A stretch of DNA of 64,000 bases from the NCBI RefSeq assembly GCF_900106995.1, contig NZ_FNOK01000040.1:28844-92843 (forward strand). Direction: 5' to 3'. Positions 8,468-17,003 of this stretch are shown one piece after another. The position numbers and the translations under genes were made by a program. The DNA is from Saccharopolyspora shandongensis (GTDB lineage Bacteria > Actinomycetota > Actinomycetes > Mycobacteriales > Pseudonocardiaceae). The notes beneath the pieces are model-generated. The model was not told where the DNA came from and made no database searches. It worked only from the letters and a program-made list of their open reading frames with translations. How positions within the stretch are numbered: position 1 is the first letter of the stretch; each line of letters opens with the position of its first letter.

Positions 8468-9424
8468 TCAGCGGTTCCGGCGGTCCCGGCGGATTCCCCT
8501 GGTCAGGGCGAACGCCGCCGTCAGGACTCCCGTGACCGTGCCGATCACCCGCGAGAGCTCGACGCTGCGCGTCACGTCGCCCGCGTCCGCCGTCCGGCCC
8601 TCGCCCAGCACCGGGCGCTGCTCCACCACGTGGCCGTACACCGTGCGGCCGCCGAGCCGGATCTGGAGGGCACCGGCGAACGCCGCCTCCACCTGCCCCG
8701 CGTTCGGGCTCGGGTGCGCCGAGGCGTCCTGCCGCCAGGTCCGCCACGCGCCGCCCGCCGAGCCGCCGACCACCGGCGCGCACGCCGAGGTCAGCACGGC
8801 CGCGAGGCGGGACGGCACCAGGTTCAGCACGTCGTCCAGGCGCGCCGACGCCCAGCCGAAGTTGCGGTAGCGCGGCGAGCGGTGGCCGACCATGGCGTCG
8901 AGCGTGTTGGCCGCGCGGTAGCCGATCAGCCCCGGCACCCCGGCGATCGCTCCCCACACCAGCGGCGCCACCACCGCGTCCGAGGTGTTCTCGGCGACCG
9001 ACTCGACCGTGGCCCTGGCCAGGCCCTGCCCGTCCAGCACCGCCGAGTCCCGCCCGCACAGGTTGCGCAGCCGCACCCGGGCCGCGTCGATCTCCCCCGC
9101 GTCGAGCATCCGGGCCATCGCGGTGCCTTCGTCCGCCAGCGACGAGCCGCCGAGCACCGCCCAGGTGGCCAGCCCGGTGACGGCGGCCTCCAGCACGGGG
9201 CTGCGCCGGGACAGCCGCTGCGCCAGGACCCCGACGCCGACCGTGCCGCCGACCAGCAGGCCGGTGTACGCGATGCCGGCCAGCCGCCGGTCCCGGTGCA
9301 GCGCCCGCTCGGCGGCCTGGGCGGCCTTGCCGAAGATCGCGACCGGATGCCCGCGCCTCGGGTCGCCGATCGCCGCGTCCGCGGCCACTCCGAGTAGCAG
9401 TCCGACCGCACGTCCCGCGCTCAC
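8468..9424 (-). CDS. cobD: Adenosylcobinamide-phosphate synthase CobD/CbiB
   Basis: A 318-residue integral membrane protein of the CobD/CbiB family, which attaches the aminopropanol (phosphate) arm to adenosylcobyric acid in cobalamin synthesis. Family signatures seen are DAAIGDPRRGHPVAIFG near the N-terminus, SVAENTSDAVVAPL in the middle, GYRAANTLDAMVGHRSPRYRNFGWASARLDDVLN, and HPSPNAGQVEAAFAGAL. The GTG start at 9424 has GGAGG about 11 nt upstream. It corresponds to Rv2236c, the last gene of the left core block; immediately beyond it the accessory segment begins. No cobalamin riboswitch was seen upstream. Confidence 0.93.
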   Translation of the reverse strand: MSAGRAVGLLLGVAADAAIGDPRRGHPVAIFGKAAQAAERALHRDRRLAGIAYTGLLVGGTVGVGVLAQRLSRRSPVLEAAVTGLATWAVLGGSSLADEGTAMARMLDAGEIDAARVRLRNLCGRDSAVLDGQGLARATVESVAENTSDAVVAPLVWGAIAGVPGLIGYRAANTLDAMVGHRSPRYRNFGWASARLDDVLNLVPSRLAAVLTSACAPVVGGSAGGAWRTWRQDASAHPSPNAGQVEAAFAGALQIRLGGRTVYGHVVEQRPVLGEGRTADAGDVTRSVELSRVIGTVTGVLTAAFALTRGIRRDRRNR

Positions 9425-9509
9425 CGGTGCCGTTCCTCCAACTCGATCCGATGCCCACCAACAAGCCCGGAAACCCGCGCCCGAACGGGCGTTCGCGCTG
9501 GTGATCGGC

Positions 9510-9551
9510 CGTGAGCGCGTCTGGTCGCCAGGACGGCCACAGGCGCTCACG
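9510..9551. repeat. Palindromic intergenic element, GTGAG family
   Basis: CGTGAGCGC (9510-9518) and GCGCTCACG (9543-9551) form a perfect 9-bp inverted repeat around a 24-nt centre that contains TGGTCGCCA. Ends and size match the elements at 3 and 41375. It lies between the divergent cobD and jetA genes; the remaining bases of that 288-bp gap show no clear promoter. Confidence 0.6.
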
Positions 9552-9712
9552 AGCCCCCGCGCACCGCGGGTTCCCGGCATTGCGAGTGGCCCGGTCACGG
9601 GCACCCCCGACCTCGCAAAGCTCCCCGGAACGCTACCGCTGGGGCTGGTGGGGCCAGTCACCGCATGCCAGGTGACCAGCCGTGTCGGCGGGACGGGATA
9701 TCGTGGCGGACC

Positions 9713-11365
9713 GTGACGGCCCCGGACCACGAAGCCGACGTGCTGCGCGCGGGCGTCGCGGGAACCACCGCGACGGACGCGCCGGCCACGCAGGCTCCCG
9801 AGCAGACCCGCGACGGCGGGCAGCGCCTGCAGCTCTTCGCCTATCTACAGGCGCCCGAGCATCGCACCTACCTGGCGATCATGCGGCTGTTCACCTCGAC
9901 GCTGCTGGCCGACCTGTCCGCCGGCGAGGTGGGTGCGGCGCTGGCCGCCGCCGAGCGCGAGGGCCGGGTGGCCGCCGGCGAGTCCGATGTGGACACCGTG
10001 ATCGACCGGCTCAAGCAGCTGGTCAAGTGGGGCAACCTGGTGGTGGGCCGCCGCGAGACGATCGCGTCGAGCATCGCCGAGTTCCAGCACGGCAGCGTGC
10101 GCTACCAGGTCAGCAAGCTCGCGGTCCGCGTGCAGCGGGACGTCGACGCGCTGCTGCGGGTTCCCGAGGGCGCCCGCGAGGTGTCGCGCGAGCTGCTGCC
10201 CGCCATCGACCGCGGCCTGTCCGGGATCGGCGAGGCGCTGTCGGCGGCCCTGGCCGCCGAGAGCCGCGATCCGCGCGCGAAACCCGCGCGGCAGGCGCGC
10301 GAACGGCTCGCCGAGCAGGTCACCACGGTGTTCCTGCAGCACGCCGAGCTCGCCGCCACGGTGCGCGACTTCTACGCCTACCTCGGCCAGGTCGTCACCC
10401 GCCACCAGCTGGCGCCGGACGAGATCTCCGGGTTCCGCAACCTGCTGGTCGAGTACATCCAGATGGTCGTCGAGGACGTGCTGCGGCACACCGGGACGAT
10501 CGCCGGTTCGCTGGCCGGGCTGGCCGGCGTCCGCGGCGAGCTGCTCCGGCTGCTGGGCCCGGCCGACCAGCTGGGCATCGACGTGGAGCGGGCGCGGGGT
10601 CGCACCGCCGCGGACTGGCAGGAGCTGACCGACTGGTTCGTCGACTCGCCGGGCCGCCCGAGCCAGGTCGCGGCGCTGCGCGAGGCCACCGCCCGCGCGA
10701 TCGGCTCGCTGCTGGCCAGCGTCAAGCGCGCCACCTCCGGCGGCGGGCTGGTGCCGGGGCGGCGCGGCGAGCTGCTGAAGCTGGCGAAGTGGTTCGACGG
10801 CGCCGACGGAACCACCGCCCACCAGGTGTATTCGGCCGCGTTCGGCCTGCACTCGGCGCGGCACCTGCTGCCCGCGCCGGACTACGACAGCGACAACGAC
10901 AAGGTGTCGTGGCGCGACGGCCCGGTGGTCGACGTGACGGTGAGCGTGCGCAGCCGCGGAGATCGCGGGGCGCGCGGCCGGACCTCGCGGGTGCTCGACG
11001 ACCCGATGACCGAGGAAACCCTGCTGGCGCAGGCCCGGCAGGCCGACGAGCGGCGCTCCGCCGCGGTCGCCGAGCTCGCCGCGGCGAGCTCTCGGCTGGA
11101 CGAACAGCGGCTGTCGGCCGACGCTCTCGGCGTGCTGTGCGAACTGCTGACGCTGGCGATGGCGCAGCGCGATGGCTCCGACGACGCGGGAACGGCGCTC
11201 GACCCGGTGCACCGGCTGCGCGTCACGGTCCGCCCCGAAGCGGGCCAGGAGACTCGGATCTCCAGCGCCGCAGGCACTTTGACGCTCCGGGACACGGTGC
11301 TCGAAGTCGCCGGTGACGGCGCCATCCCGGACACCTCGGAGCCACTGCCCGGAGCCGCCCGATGA
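9713..11365 (+). CDS. jetA: Wadjet subunit JetA (DUF2397 / TIGR02677)
   Basis: A 550-residue protein of the DUF2397 (TIGR02677) family, recognizable by LFAYLQAPEHRTYLAIMRLF near residue 40 and the following helical segments. In Wadjet systems JetA is the kleisin-like subunit that bridges the two heads of the JetC SMC dimer. JetABC scans DNA by loop extrusion, and JetD then cuts small closed circles such as plasmids. The GTG at 9713 begins the native-looking N-terminus; the frame extends upstream but without homology. The stop overlaps the jetB start (ATGA). First gene of a four-gene plus-strand operon. Confidence 0.87.
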   Translation: MTAPDHEADVLRAGVAGTTATDAPATQAPEQTRDGGQRLQLFAYLQAPEHRTYLAIMRLFTSTLLADLSAGEVGAALAAAEREGRVAAGESDVDTVIDRLKQLVKWGNLVVGRRETIASSIAEFQHGSVRYQVSKLAVRVQRDVDALLRVPEGAREVSRELLPAIDRGLSGIGEALSAALAAESRDPRAKPARQARERLAEQVTTVFLQHAELAATVRDFYAYLGQVVTRHQLAPDEISGFRNLLVEYIQMVVEDVLRHTGTIAGSLAGLAGVRGELLRLLGPADQLGIDVERARGRTAADWQELTDWFVDSPGRPSQVAALREATARAIGSLLASVKRATSGGGLVPGRRGELLKLAKWFDGADGTTAHQVYSAAFGLHSARHLLPAPDYDSDNDKVSWRDGPVVDVTVSVRSRGDRGARGRTSRVLDDPMTEETLLAQARQADERRSAAVAELAAASSRLDEQRLSADALGVLCELLTLAMAQRDGSDDAGTALDPVHRLRVTVRPEAGQETRISSAAGTLTLRDTVLEVAGDGAIPDTSEPLPGAAR

Positions 11366-12579
11366 TCGCGACCTTCGACGAACTCCCGGACATCGACGCG
11401 GCGAACGCGGTCCGCTGCGCGCGCGTGCTGCTGCGCCGCCCGCTGCTGCGCCCCGGTGGCCCGGACGGCGACCTGCTGCCGATGATCTACCGGCAGCGCG
11501 TCGTGCTCCAAGAGATCTTCTCGTCGTTGCTGGGTTACCGCCTGGTGGTGGAGCGCCGCTTCGCGCGGCTGTACAAGTCCGGGCCGGGCGTGGACGCCAC
11601 CCGCGGCGAGGCGTCGCTGTCGCCGCGCGGCTACGCGTACCTGGCGCTGACGCTGGCGGCGCTGACCGGCATCGGCCGCCAGGTGCTGCTGTCGCGCCTG
11701 GTCAGCGATGTCCGCGCGGCCGCGGCCGAGGCCGAGATCCAGGTGGTCGACGACCCGGCGGACCGGCGCGCCCTCACCGCGGCGTTGCGGCACCTGGTGG
11801 CGCTCGGCGTGATCACCGAGACCGAGGGCTCGGTGGCCGCGGAGGCCACCGTCGAGGCGCTGATCACCATCGACACCGATCTGCTCGGCCAGCTCATCTC
11901 CGGGCCGCTCGCCGAGGCGGACAGTCCCGAGCAGCTGGTCGAGCTGGCCTCCGCCGCCGGGCCCCGGAACCTGGAGCACGCGGTGCGGCGCCGGCTGGTC
12001 GAGGACCCGGTCGTGCTCTACTCCGACCTGCCCGCCGAGCACTCCGCCTGGCTGCGCGAGCACGTGACCGGCGAATCCCGCCTGCTGGAGCGGTTCTTCG
12101 GCCTGGTCAGCGAGTGCCGCGCGGAGGGCGTGGTGGTCTGCGACCCGGAGGACTACCTCACCGACCTGGTCTTCCCCGGCCCCGGCACGGTCGCGCGCAT
12201 CGCACTGCTGGCGCTGCCGGAGCTGCTGGGCCGCGCGGAGCCGGACGCCGCGGGCAAGCACCCGGTGACCTGGCAGGACTTCGTCGACGTCTGCCAGGAC
12301 CTGGTCGACTCCTACCCGGCCGCCTGGTCCCGGCAGGCCACCGAGGACCGCCAGGCGCTGGTGCACTCGGTGGTCGCGCTGCTGCGCCGGCTCGGCCTGC
12401 TGCAGGAGCTCGACGGCCGATGGCTGCTCAGCCCGGCGGCGCACCGCTGGCTGCCGCAGCCGGACGCCACCCCGGCCCCGGGCCGGGAGCCGGAACCGGC
12501 GGCCCCGGAGCCACCGGGCTGGTCGCTGTTCGACGAGATGACAGTGTTCGACGAGATGCAAGGGGACGGTCAACGGTGA
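11362..12579 (+). CDS. jetB: Wadjet subunit JetB (DUF2398 / TIGR02678)
   Basis: A 405-residue protein of the DUF2398 (TIGR02678) family: an N-terminal helical region (IYRQRVVLQEIFSSLLGYRLVVERRFARLYK), then winged-helix-like segments (RGYAYLALTLAALTG; ALRHLVALGVITETEGS) typical of KITE-type subunits of SMC complexes. JetB is expected to dimerize and bind JetA. Overlaps of 4 nt on both sides (ATGA with jetA, GTGA with jetC) indicate translational coupling and fix both ends. The last 25 residues are Pro/Glu-rich and end in a repeat (LFDEMTVFDEM). Confidence 0.87.
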   Translation: MIATFDELPDIDAANAVRCARVLLRRPLLRPGGPDGDLLPMIYRQRVVLQEIFSSLLGYRLVVERRFARLYKSGPGVDATRGEASLSPRGYAYLALTLAALTGIGRQVLLSRLVSDVRAAAAEAEIQVVDDPADRRALTAALRHLVALGVITETEGSVAAEATVEALITIDTDLLGQLISGPLAEADSPEQLVELASAAGPRNLEHAVRRRLVEDPVVLYSDLPAEHSAWLREHVTGESRLLERFFGLVSECRAEGVVVCDPEDYLTDLVFPGPGTVARIALLALPELLGRAEPDAAGKHPVTWQDFVDVCQDLVDSYPAAWSRQATEDRQALVHSVVALLRRLGLLQELDGRWLLSPAAHRWLPQPDATPAPGREPEPAAPEPPGWSLFDEMTVFDEMQGDGQR

Positions 12580-15500
12580 GCGCGGACAGCACGGAATCGG
12601 TGCCCACTGCCAACCGCTGGCGGCTGCACCGCGGCGGGATCGTCAACATCTGGCAGTACGCCGAGACGACCTTCGACCTGGGCGGCGGCCGGGCGATCTT
12701 CCAGGGCACCAACGGCTCCGGCAAGTCCCGCACCCTGGAGCTGCTGCTGCCGCTGTGCCTGGACGGCGACCTCCGCCAGCTGGGTTCGAAGGGCTTCGAC
12801 ACGGTCAGCATCCGGCGCCTGATGCTCGACGAGTACCCGGGCGGGCCGAACCGGATCGGCTACGCCTGGATCGAGCTGCACCGCGAAACCCCCGACGGCG
12901 GCGAGGAATTTCTCACCTGCGGAATCGGCGTGAAGGCGTCGAAGACCTCGCAGGCGATCAGCGACTCGTGGCGGTTCATCACCAGCCGCCGGGTCGGCAT
13001 CAACCTTTACCTGGTCGGCGCGGACCGGGTGCCGCTGGGTTCGGCGCAGCTGCGCGAACTGCTCGGCGCCGACTGCGTCCTCGACGACCAGGCATTCCGC
13101 GCGAAGGTCGCCGCCTCGGTCTACGGCGTGCCCGCCGCGCGCTACGGCGACCTGCTGCACCTGCAGCGCACGCTGCGCAACCCCGACGTCGGCCTGAAGG
13201 TCCTGGAGGGGCAGCTGGAGCAGATCCTGTCGGACGCGCTGCCGCCGCTGGACCCGGGCCTGATCGAGCGGCTGGCGACGTCGTTCGACGACCTGGAGTC
13301 GATCCGGGAGAACATCGTCCGGCTCACCGGCGCGGACAAGGCGCTGACCGCGTTCCTGTCCACCTATTCCGGCTACGCCTTCGGCGCTCTGCGCGACCGC
13401 GCCGATGCGATGCGCACCGCGCAGGACAGGCTGCGTGCGCTGCGCAAGGAGCTGACCGGCCTGGAGAAGCAGGTTTCGGGCAAGCAGCGGGACAGGGAGA
13501 GCGCGCAGGAGACCATCGCCGAACTCGAACGGCGCGAGGCGGAGCTGGAATCCAGCATCGACGCGTTGCGCTCCCACCCGGCGTACTCCGAGCTGCAGAA
13601 CCTGCGCGACCGCGAGCGGCTGGTGGAAAGCGCCCGCGCCGCAGCGGTTTCCGCGCTCGACACGGCGAGCAAGCACCGCGCTCAAGAGCACCGCTCGGCT
13701 GAGTCGGTGGTCGGCATGCTGCGCCGGTTGACCGGCGATTCGGAGGCGGCCGGGCAGGCCGCGGCCCGCGCCGCGCAGCAGCTTTCGACGGCGGGGCTGG
13801 ACGGGGCGCTGGTGCCGCGGCCACCGGCCATTCCGGCCGCCGAGGTGCGGTCCGAGCAGGCGCGGGTGCGCACCTCGCCGGAGCCGGACGCCGAGCCGCT
13901 GCCCGTCGACCGCTACGCCGCGCCGCAGCTGGACACCGATGCACTGGCCGCGGAATTCCGCGCTGCCGTGGGAACTTCCGAGGAGGTCTCGGCGGTCGCC
14001 CGGCAGCGTTCGGCGCTGACGCTCGCGCTGCACCAGCAGGCCCAGGAGCTGGACGGCGAGCAGGACGAGGTCGGCGAGCTCCAGCGGCAGGCGCGGCAGG
14101 CGCAGCTGACCTCGACGGAGGCGGCCGGCCGACGCAACCAGGCGCAGCAGGAACTCACCGACGCCGCGGCGGTGTGGGTGGAACGCGCGCAGAAGTGGGC
14201 CGTGGCCTGGCCATCCACTGTGGACGACCAGCTGCCGGAGCCGCCGTCGGCGGAGGACCTCGTCGCGGACCGGTCTGCGACGCGGCAAGCCCGCGAGCAG
14301 GCGCGCCGCTGGGCCAAGCCGCAGCTACACGAGGCCCGCCGCCAGGTCGCCGAGGTGGAGCAGGAGATCGCCGAGCTCCACGCGGAATCCCGGTCCCGCG
14401 AACAGGAACTCGCCGAGCTCCGCGCCGGCCACGAGCAGACGCCGAACCGCCCCGCCTGGGCCGACGCCGAACGCGACACGGCCCGGGGCCGGGCCTTCTA
14501 CGAACTCGTGGACTTCCAGCCGTCGCTGGACGAATCCGACCGGGCCGGGCTGGAGGCGGCGCTGCAGTCCAGCGGCCTGCTCAACGCCTGGGTCACCGCG
14601 GAGGGCGAGGTCCCCGGCCTCGCCGACCTGCTCGCCGCACCGGCCGAGCCCGGCTCCGGCGGCACACTGGCCGAGCTCCTGTCGCCCGCCGCCGAGGCCG
14701 ACTGCCCGGTGTCGCCGGAGCGGGTCGCCGCCCTGCTGGCCTCGGTGTCGATCGACGGCGGCGCCGGGCTTTCGGTGTCGGTCACCGGCGCCTGGCGCGC
14801 GGGGGTGTTGTCCGGCTCCTGGCGCAAGGAAGCCGCGGAGTACGTCGGCGCGGGCGCCCGCGAAGCGGCCCGGGCCCGGCGCATCGCGGAGCTGGAGGAG
14901 GACCTCGCGCGGCTGCGCGCGGAGACCGGCGAAGCCGAGCGCCGGCATCGCGAGGCGAGCGAGGACACCGCGGCGCTGGAGCAGCACCTCGAGTCCTACC
15001 CGGACGACAGCGACCTGCTGACCGCGCACGCCAAGCTGACCACGGCGATCGAGTCCGCCGCGGACGCCGACCAGAAGGCCGTGCAGCTGCGCGAGCAGCA
15101 CGAGAGCGCCGATCAGCGCTGGCAGGCGGCGCAAGCCGAGCTGGTGCGCTCGGCGGGCGAAGCCGACCTGCCCGCCGACACGCAGGCGCTCGACGCCGCC
15201 CACCGCGCCGTCCTCGACGCCCGCGCGGGCATCGACGCGCTCCGCGAGGCGATCGAGTCGCGCTGCCTGCCGACGCTCACCGACCTGCGGGATCTCTCGC
15301 TGCACCACGACGCGGCGGTGGCCGACCGGATGGAGGCCGAGTCGCAGGCCGAGCAGCGCTGTGCCGAGTACGCGGAGCAGGCCACCGGCCTCGCCGAGCT
15401 CACCTCCGCCGTCGGCGGCGAGGCGCAGCAGATCGCCGACAAGGTCGGCGCTTTCGAGCGGGAGCGGGCCGAGCTGCGCACGCAGCTGCCGCAGGCGCGG

Positions 15501-16679
15501 GAGAAGATCAGCTCGCTGCGGGAGTCCTCGGCGCGGTTGGAAACCCAGCTGGAGCACAAGCAGTCGCAACTCGCGGGCCGGGAGCAGGATGCGACGTCGG
15601 CGACCGAAGCCTTCCAGCAGGCGGTGCGGATCCCGGGCCTGTGGTCGGCCGCGGACGTCGGCGAGACCGCGCCGGACGACCCGGCCGATGCGGCGCGGGT
15701 GCTCGCCGAGGCGGACCGCCGGGGCTCGTCGGAGGCCACGGTGCTCAACCGGCTGCAAACCCTGCAGCACTCGCTGAGCGGCAACTACGACATCACGGCC
15801 GCCGACCAGCACGGTCTGCTCACCGTGACCGTCACCGGTGAGGAGGGCCCGCAGCCGGTGGCCGACGCCGCGCGCCGGGTCGGCGAACGCCTCGGCGAAC
15901 AGCGCGGCTATCTCAACGAGCGCTACCAGTCGATCTTCGCCGACTACCTGATCCGCGACCTCGCGGAGCGCCTGCGCGGCCAGGTCGGCATCGCCGAAGA
16001 CCTGTCCAAGCGGATGAACGAGGTGCTCGACGGCGCCCGCTCCAGCCAGGGCGTGCACGTCCAGCTGGACTGGCAGCCGTCGGCGGCGCTCGGCGACGAC
16101 ATCAAACAGGCCATCGACCTGGTCCGCACCCCATTCGCCAGCCGCAGCGACGACCAGGACGCGCTGCTGCGCCGGGTGTTCACCGACCTCATCGAGTCCG
16201 AGCGGGACAGCACTTCGGGCGGCTACGCGGAAATCCTGGCGCGGGCGCTGGACTACCGGTCGTGGTTCGCGTTCACGGTGCGGGTCCGCGACACCGGCCC
16301 GGACGGCAAGCCTCGCGTCCGGCGGCTGCGGCAGCTGTCCTCCGGCGAGACGCGGCTGATCTCCTACGTGACGCTGTTCGCCGCGGCGGCGGCGTTCTAC
16401 GACGCGGTCAGCGTGTCCTCGGACGGACGCGGGCCGCTGCGGCTGGTGCTGCTGGACGAGGCGTTCGAGCGGCTGGACGACCCGACGATCGCGCGGATGC
16501 TCGGCCTGCTGGTGGACCTGGACATGGACTGGCTGATCACCTGGCCGAGCGGCTGGGGCGTGTCCCCGAAGATCCCGAAGATGCACATCTACGACGTGCT
16601 GCGTCCGCGCAGCGGCCACGGCATCGCCTGCACCCACACCACCTGGGACGGCGCCGCCCTCGACCGCGCCGACGGATGA
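12576..16679 (+). CDS. jetC: Wadjet SMC-like ATPase JetC (TIGR02680)
   Basis: A 1367-residue SMC/Rad50-like ATPase of the TIGR02680 family. The Walker A motif GTNGSGKS is at residues 44-51. Long coiled coils rich in Glu/Arg/Gln occupy about 280-520 and 750-1150. The ABC signature LSSGE is at about 1254-1258, and Walker B LVLLDEAFERLDD starts near 1290. It is the motor of the complex, which extrudes DNA loops using ATP. The GTG start overlaps the jetB stop. All nucleotide-binding motifs look intact, so the system is probably functional. It is followed by an unusual 324-bp gap before jetD. Confidence 0.9.
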   Translation: MSADSTESVPTANRWRLHRGGIVNIWQYAETTFDLGGGRAIFQGTNGSGKSRTLELLLPLCLDGDLRQLGSKGFDTVSIRRLMLDEYPGGPNRIGYAWIELHRETPDGGEEFLTCGIGVKASKTSQAISDSWRFITSRRVGINLYLVGADRVPLGSAQLRELLGADCVLDDQAFRAKVAASVYGVPAARYGDLLHLQRTLRNPDVGLKVLEGQLEQILSDALPPLDPGLIERLATSFDDLESIRENIVRLTGADKALTAFLSTYSGYAFGALRDRADAMRTAQDRLRALRKELTGLEKQVSGKQRDRESAQETIAELERREAELESSIDALRSHPAYSELQNLRDRERLVESARAAAVSALDTASKHRAQEHRSAESVVGMLRRLTGDSEAAGQAAARAAQQLSTAGLDGALVPRPPAIPAAEVRSEQARVRTSPEPDAEPLPVDRYAAPQLDTDALAAEFRAAVGTSEEVSAVARQRSALTLALHQQAQELDGEQDEVGELQRQARQAQLTSTEAAGRRNQAQQELTDAAAVWVERAQKWAVAWPSTVDDQLPEPPSAEDLVADRSATRQAREQARRWAKPQLHEARRQVAEVEQEIAELHAESRSREQELAELRAGHEQTPNRPAWADAERDTARGRAFYELVDFQPSLDESDRAGLEAALQSSGLLNAWVTAEGEVPGLADLLAAPAEPGSGGTLAELLSPAAEADCPVSPERVAALLASVSIDGGAGLSVSVTGAWRAGVLSGSWRKEAAEYVGAGAREAARARRIAELEEDLARLRAETGEAERRHREASEDTAALEQHLESYPDDSDLLTAHAKLTTAIESAADADQKAVQLREQHESADQRWQAAQAELVRSAGEADLPADTQALDAAHRAVLDARAGIDALREAIESRCLPTLTDLRDLSLHHDAAVADRMEAESQAEQRCAEYAEQATGLAELTSAVGGEAQQIADKVGAFERERAELRTQLPQAREKISSLRESSARLETQLEHKQSQLAGREQDATSATEAFQQAVRIPGLWSAADVGETAPDDPADAARVLAEADRRGSSEATVLNRLQTLQHSLSGNYDITAADQHGLLTVTVTGEEGPQPVADAARRVGERLGEQRGYLNERYQSIFADYLIRDLAERLRGQVGIAEDLSKRMNEVLDGARSSQGVHVQLDWQPSAALGDDIKQAIDLVRTPFASRSDDQDALLRRVFTDLIESERDSTSGGYAEILARALDYRSWFAFTVRVRDTGPDGKPRVRRLRQLSSGETRLISYVTLFAAAAAFYDAVSVSSDGRGPLRLVLLDEAFERLDDPTIARMLGLLVDLDMDWLITWPSGWGVSPKIPKMHIYDVLRPRSGHGIACTHTTWDGAALDRADG

Positions 16680-17003
16680 TCTTCGCGCGGCTCTGGTGGT
16701 TGATGCGGCGTCGTGAAGCTCTTCCCCGCGGGCGTGGAGGAAGAGCTTCAGGCGCAATTTCGCGAGAAATCGACGGCCACCCGGGTGGCTGTCGATCCCT
16801 CGCGAAGGTTGGCGCCACCTGCGCAAACCGAGCGGGTGACCGCGGAGCGCTGCGGGCCTCATCACCCGACACTGGTGCGGTTCCTCGCGAAATTGCGCCC
16901 ATGCCGGGTGACCGTGGACCTAGCCGGAGCCGTGCCCGGGGGTGGGTTGTCAGCAGGCGTCCGTGACGCCGCATACTGCCGAGCGAAATGGGGGCGAGTT
17001 GAC
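16680..17003. repeat. Inverted-repeat-rich spacer between jetC and jetD
   Basis: These 324 bp hold no convincing gene. Three structures are seen. A perfect 11-bp hairpin pairs GAAGCTCTTCC (16715-16725) with GGAAGAGCTTC (16739-16749). A near-perfect 48-nt hairpin starts TTCGCGAG at 16759 and has almost no loop. A perfect 15-bp inverted repeat pairs GCGCAATTTCGCGAG (16752-16766) with CTCGCGAAATTGCGC (16884-16898). The TTTCGCGAGAAATCG core resembles the TTTCGCGCGAAA repeats elsewhere. The frame of jetD stays open through it, but the codons merely follow the repeats. It may be a small inserted element, an internal terminator or a jetD control region. Confidence 0.6.

Noticed and set aside
8468..9712. 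Cobalamin riboswitch near cobD
   Set aside because: No B12-box-like sequence was found upstream of the cobD start.
14325..16865. 846-codon open frame on the minus strand
   Set aside because: Antisense to jetC, whose ATPase motifs establish the coding strand; no domain can be recognized in the antisense product.
16713..17003. N-terminal extension of JetD through the spacer
   Set aside because: The frame is open, but the encoded residues merely translate the inverted repeats; the family N-terminus starts after GTG 17004, which has a ribosome binding site.
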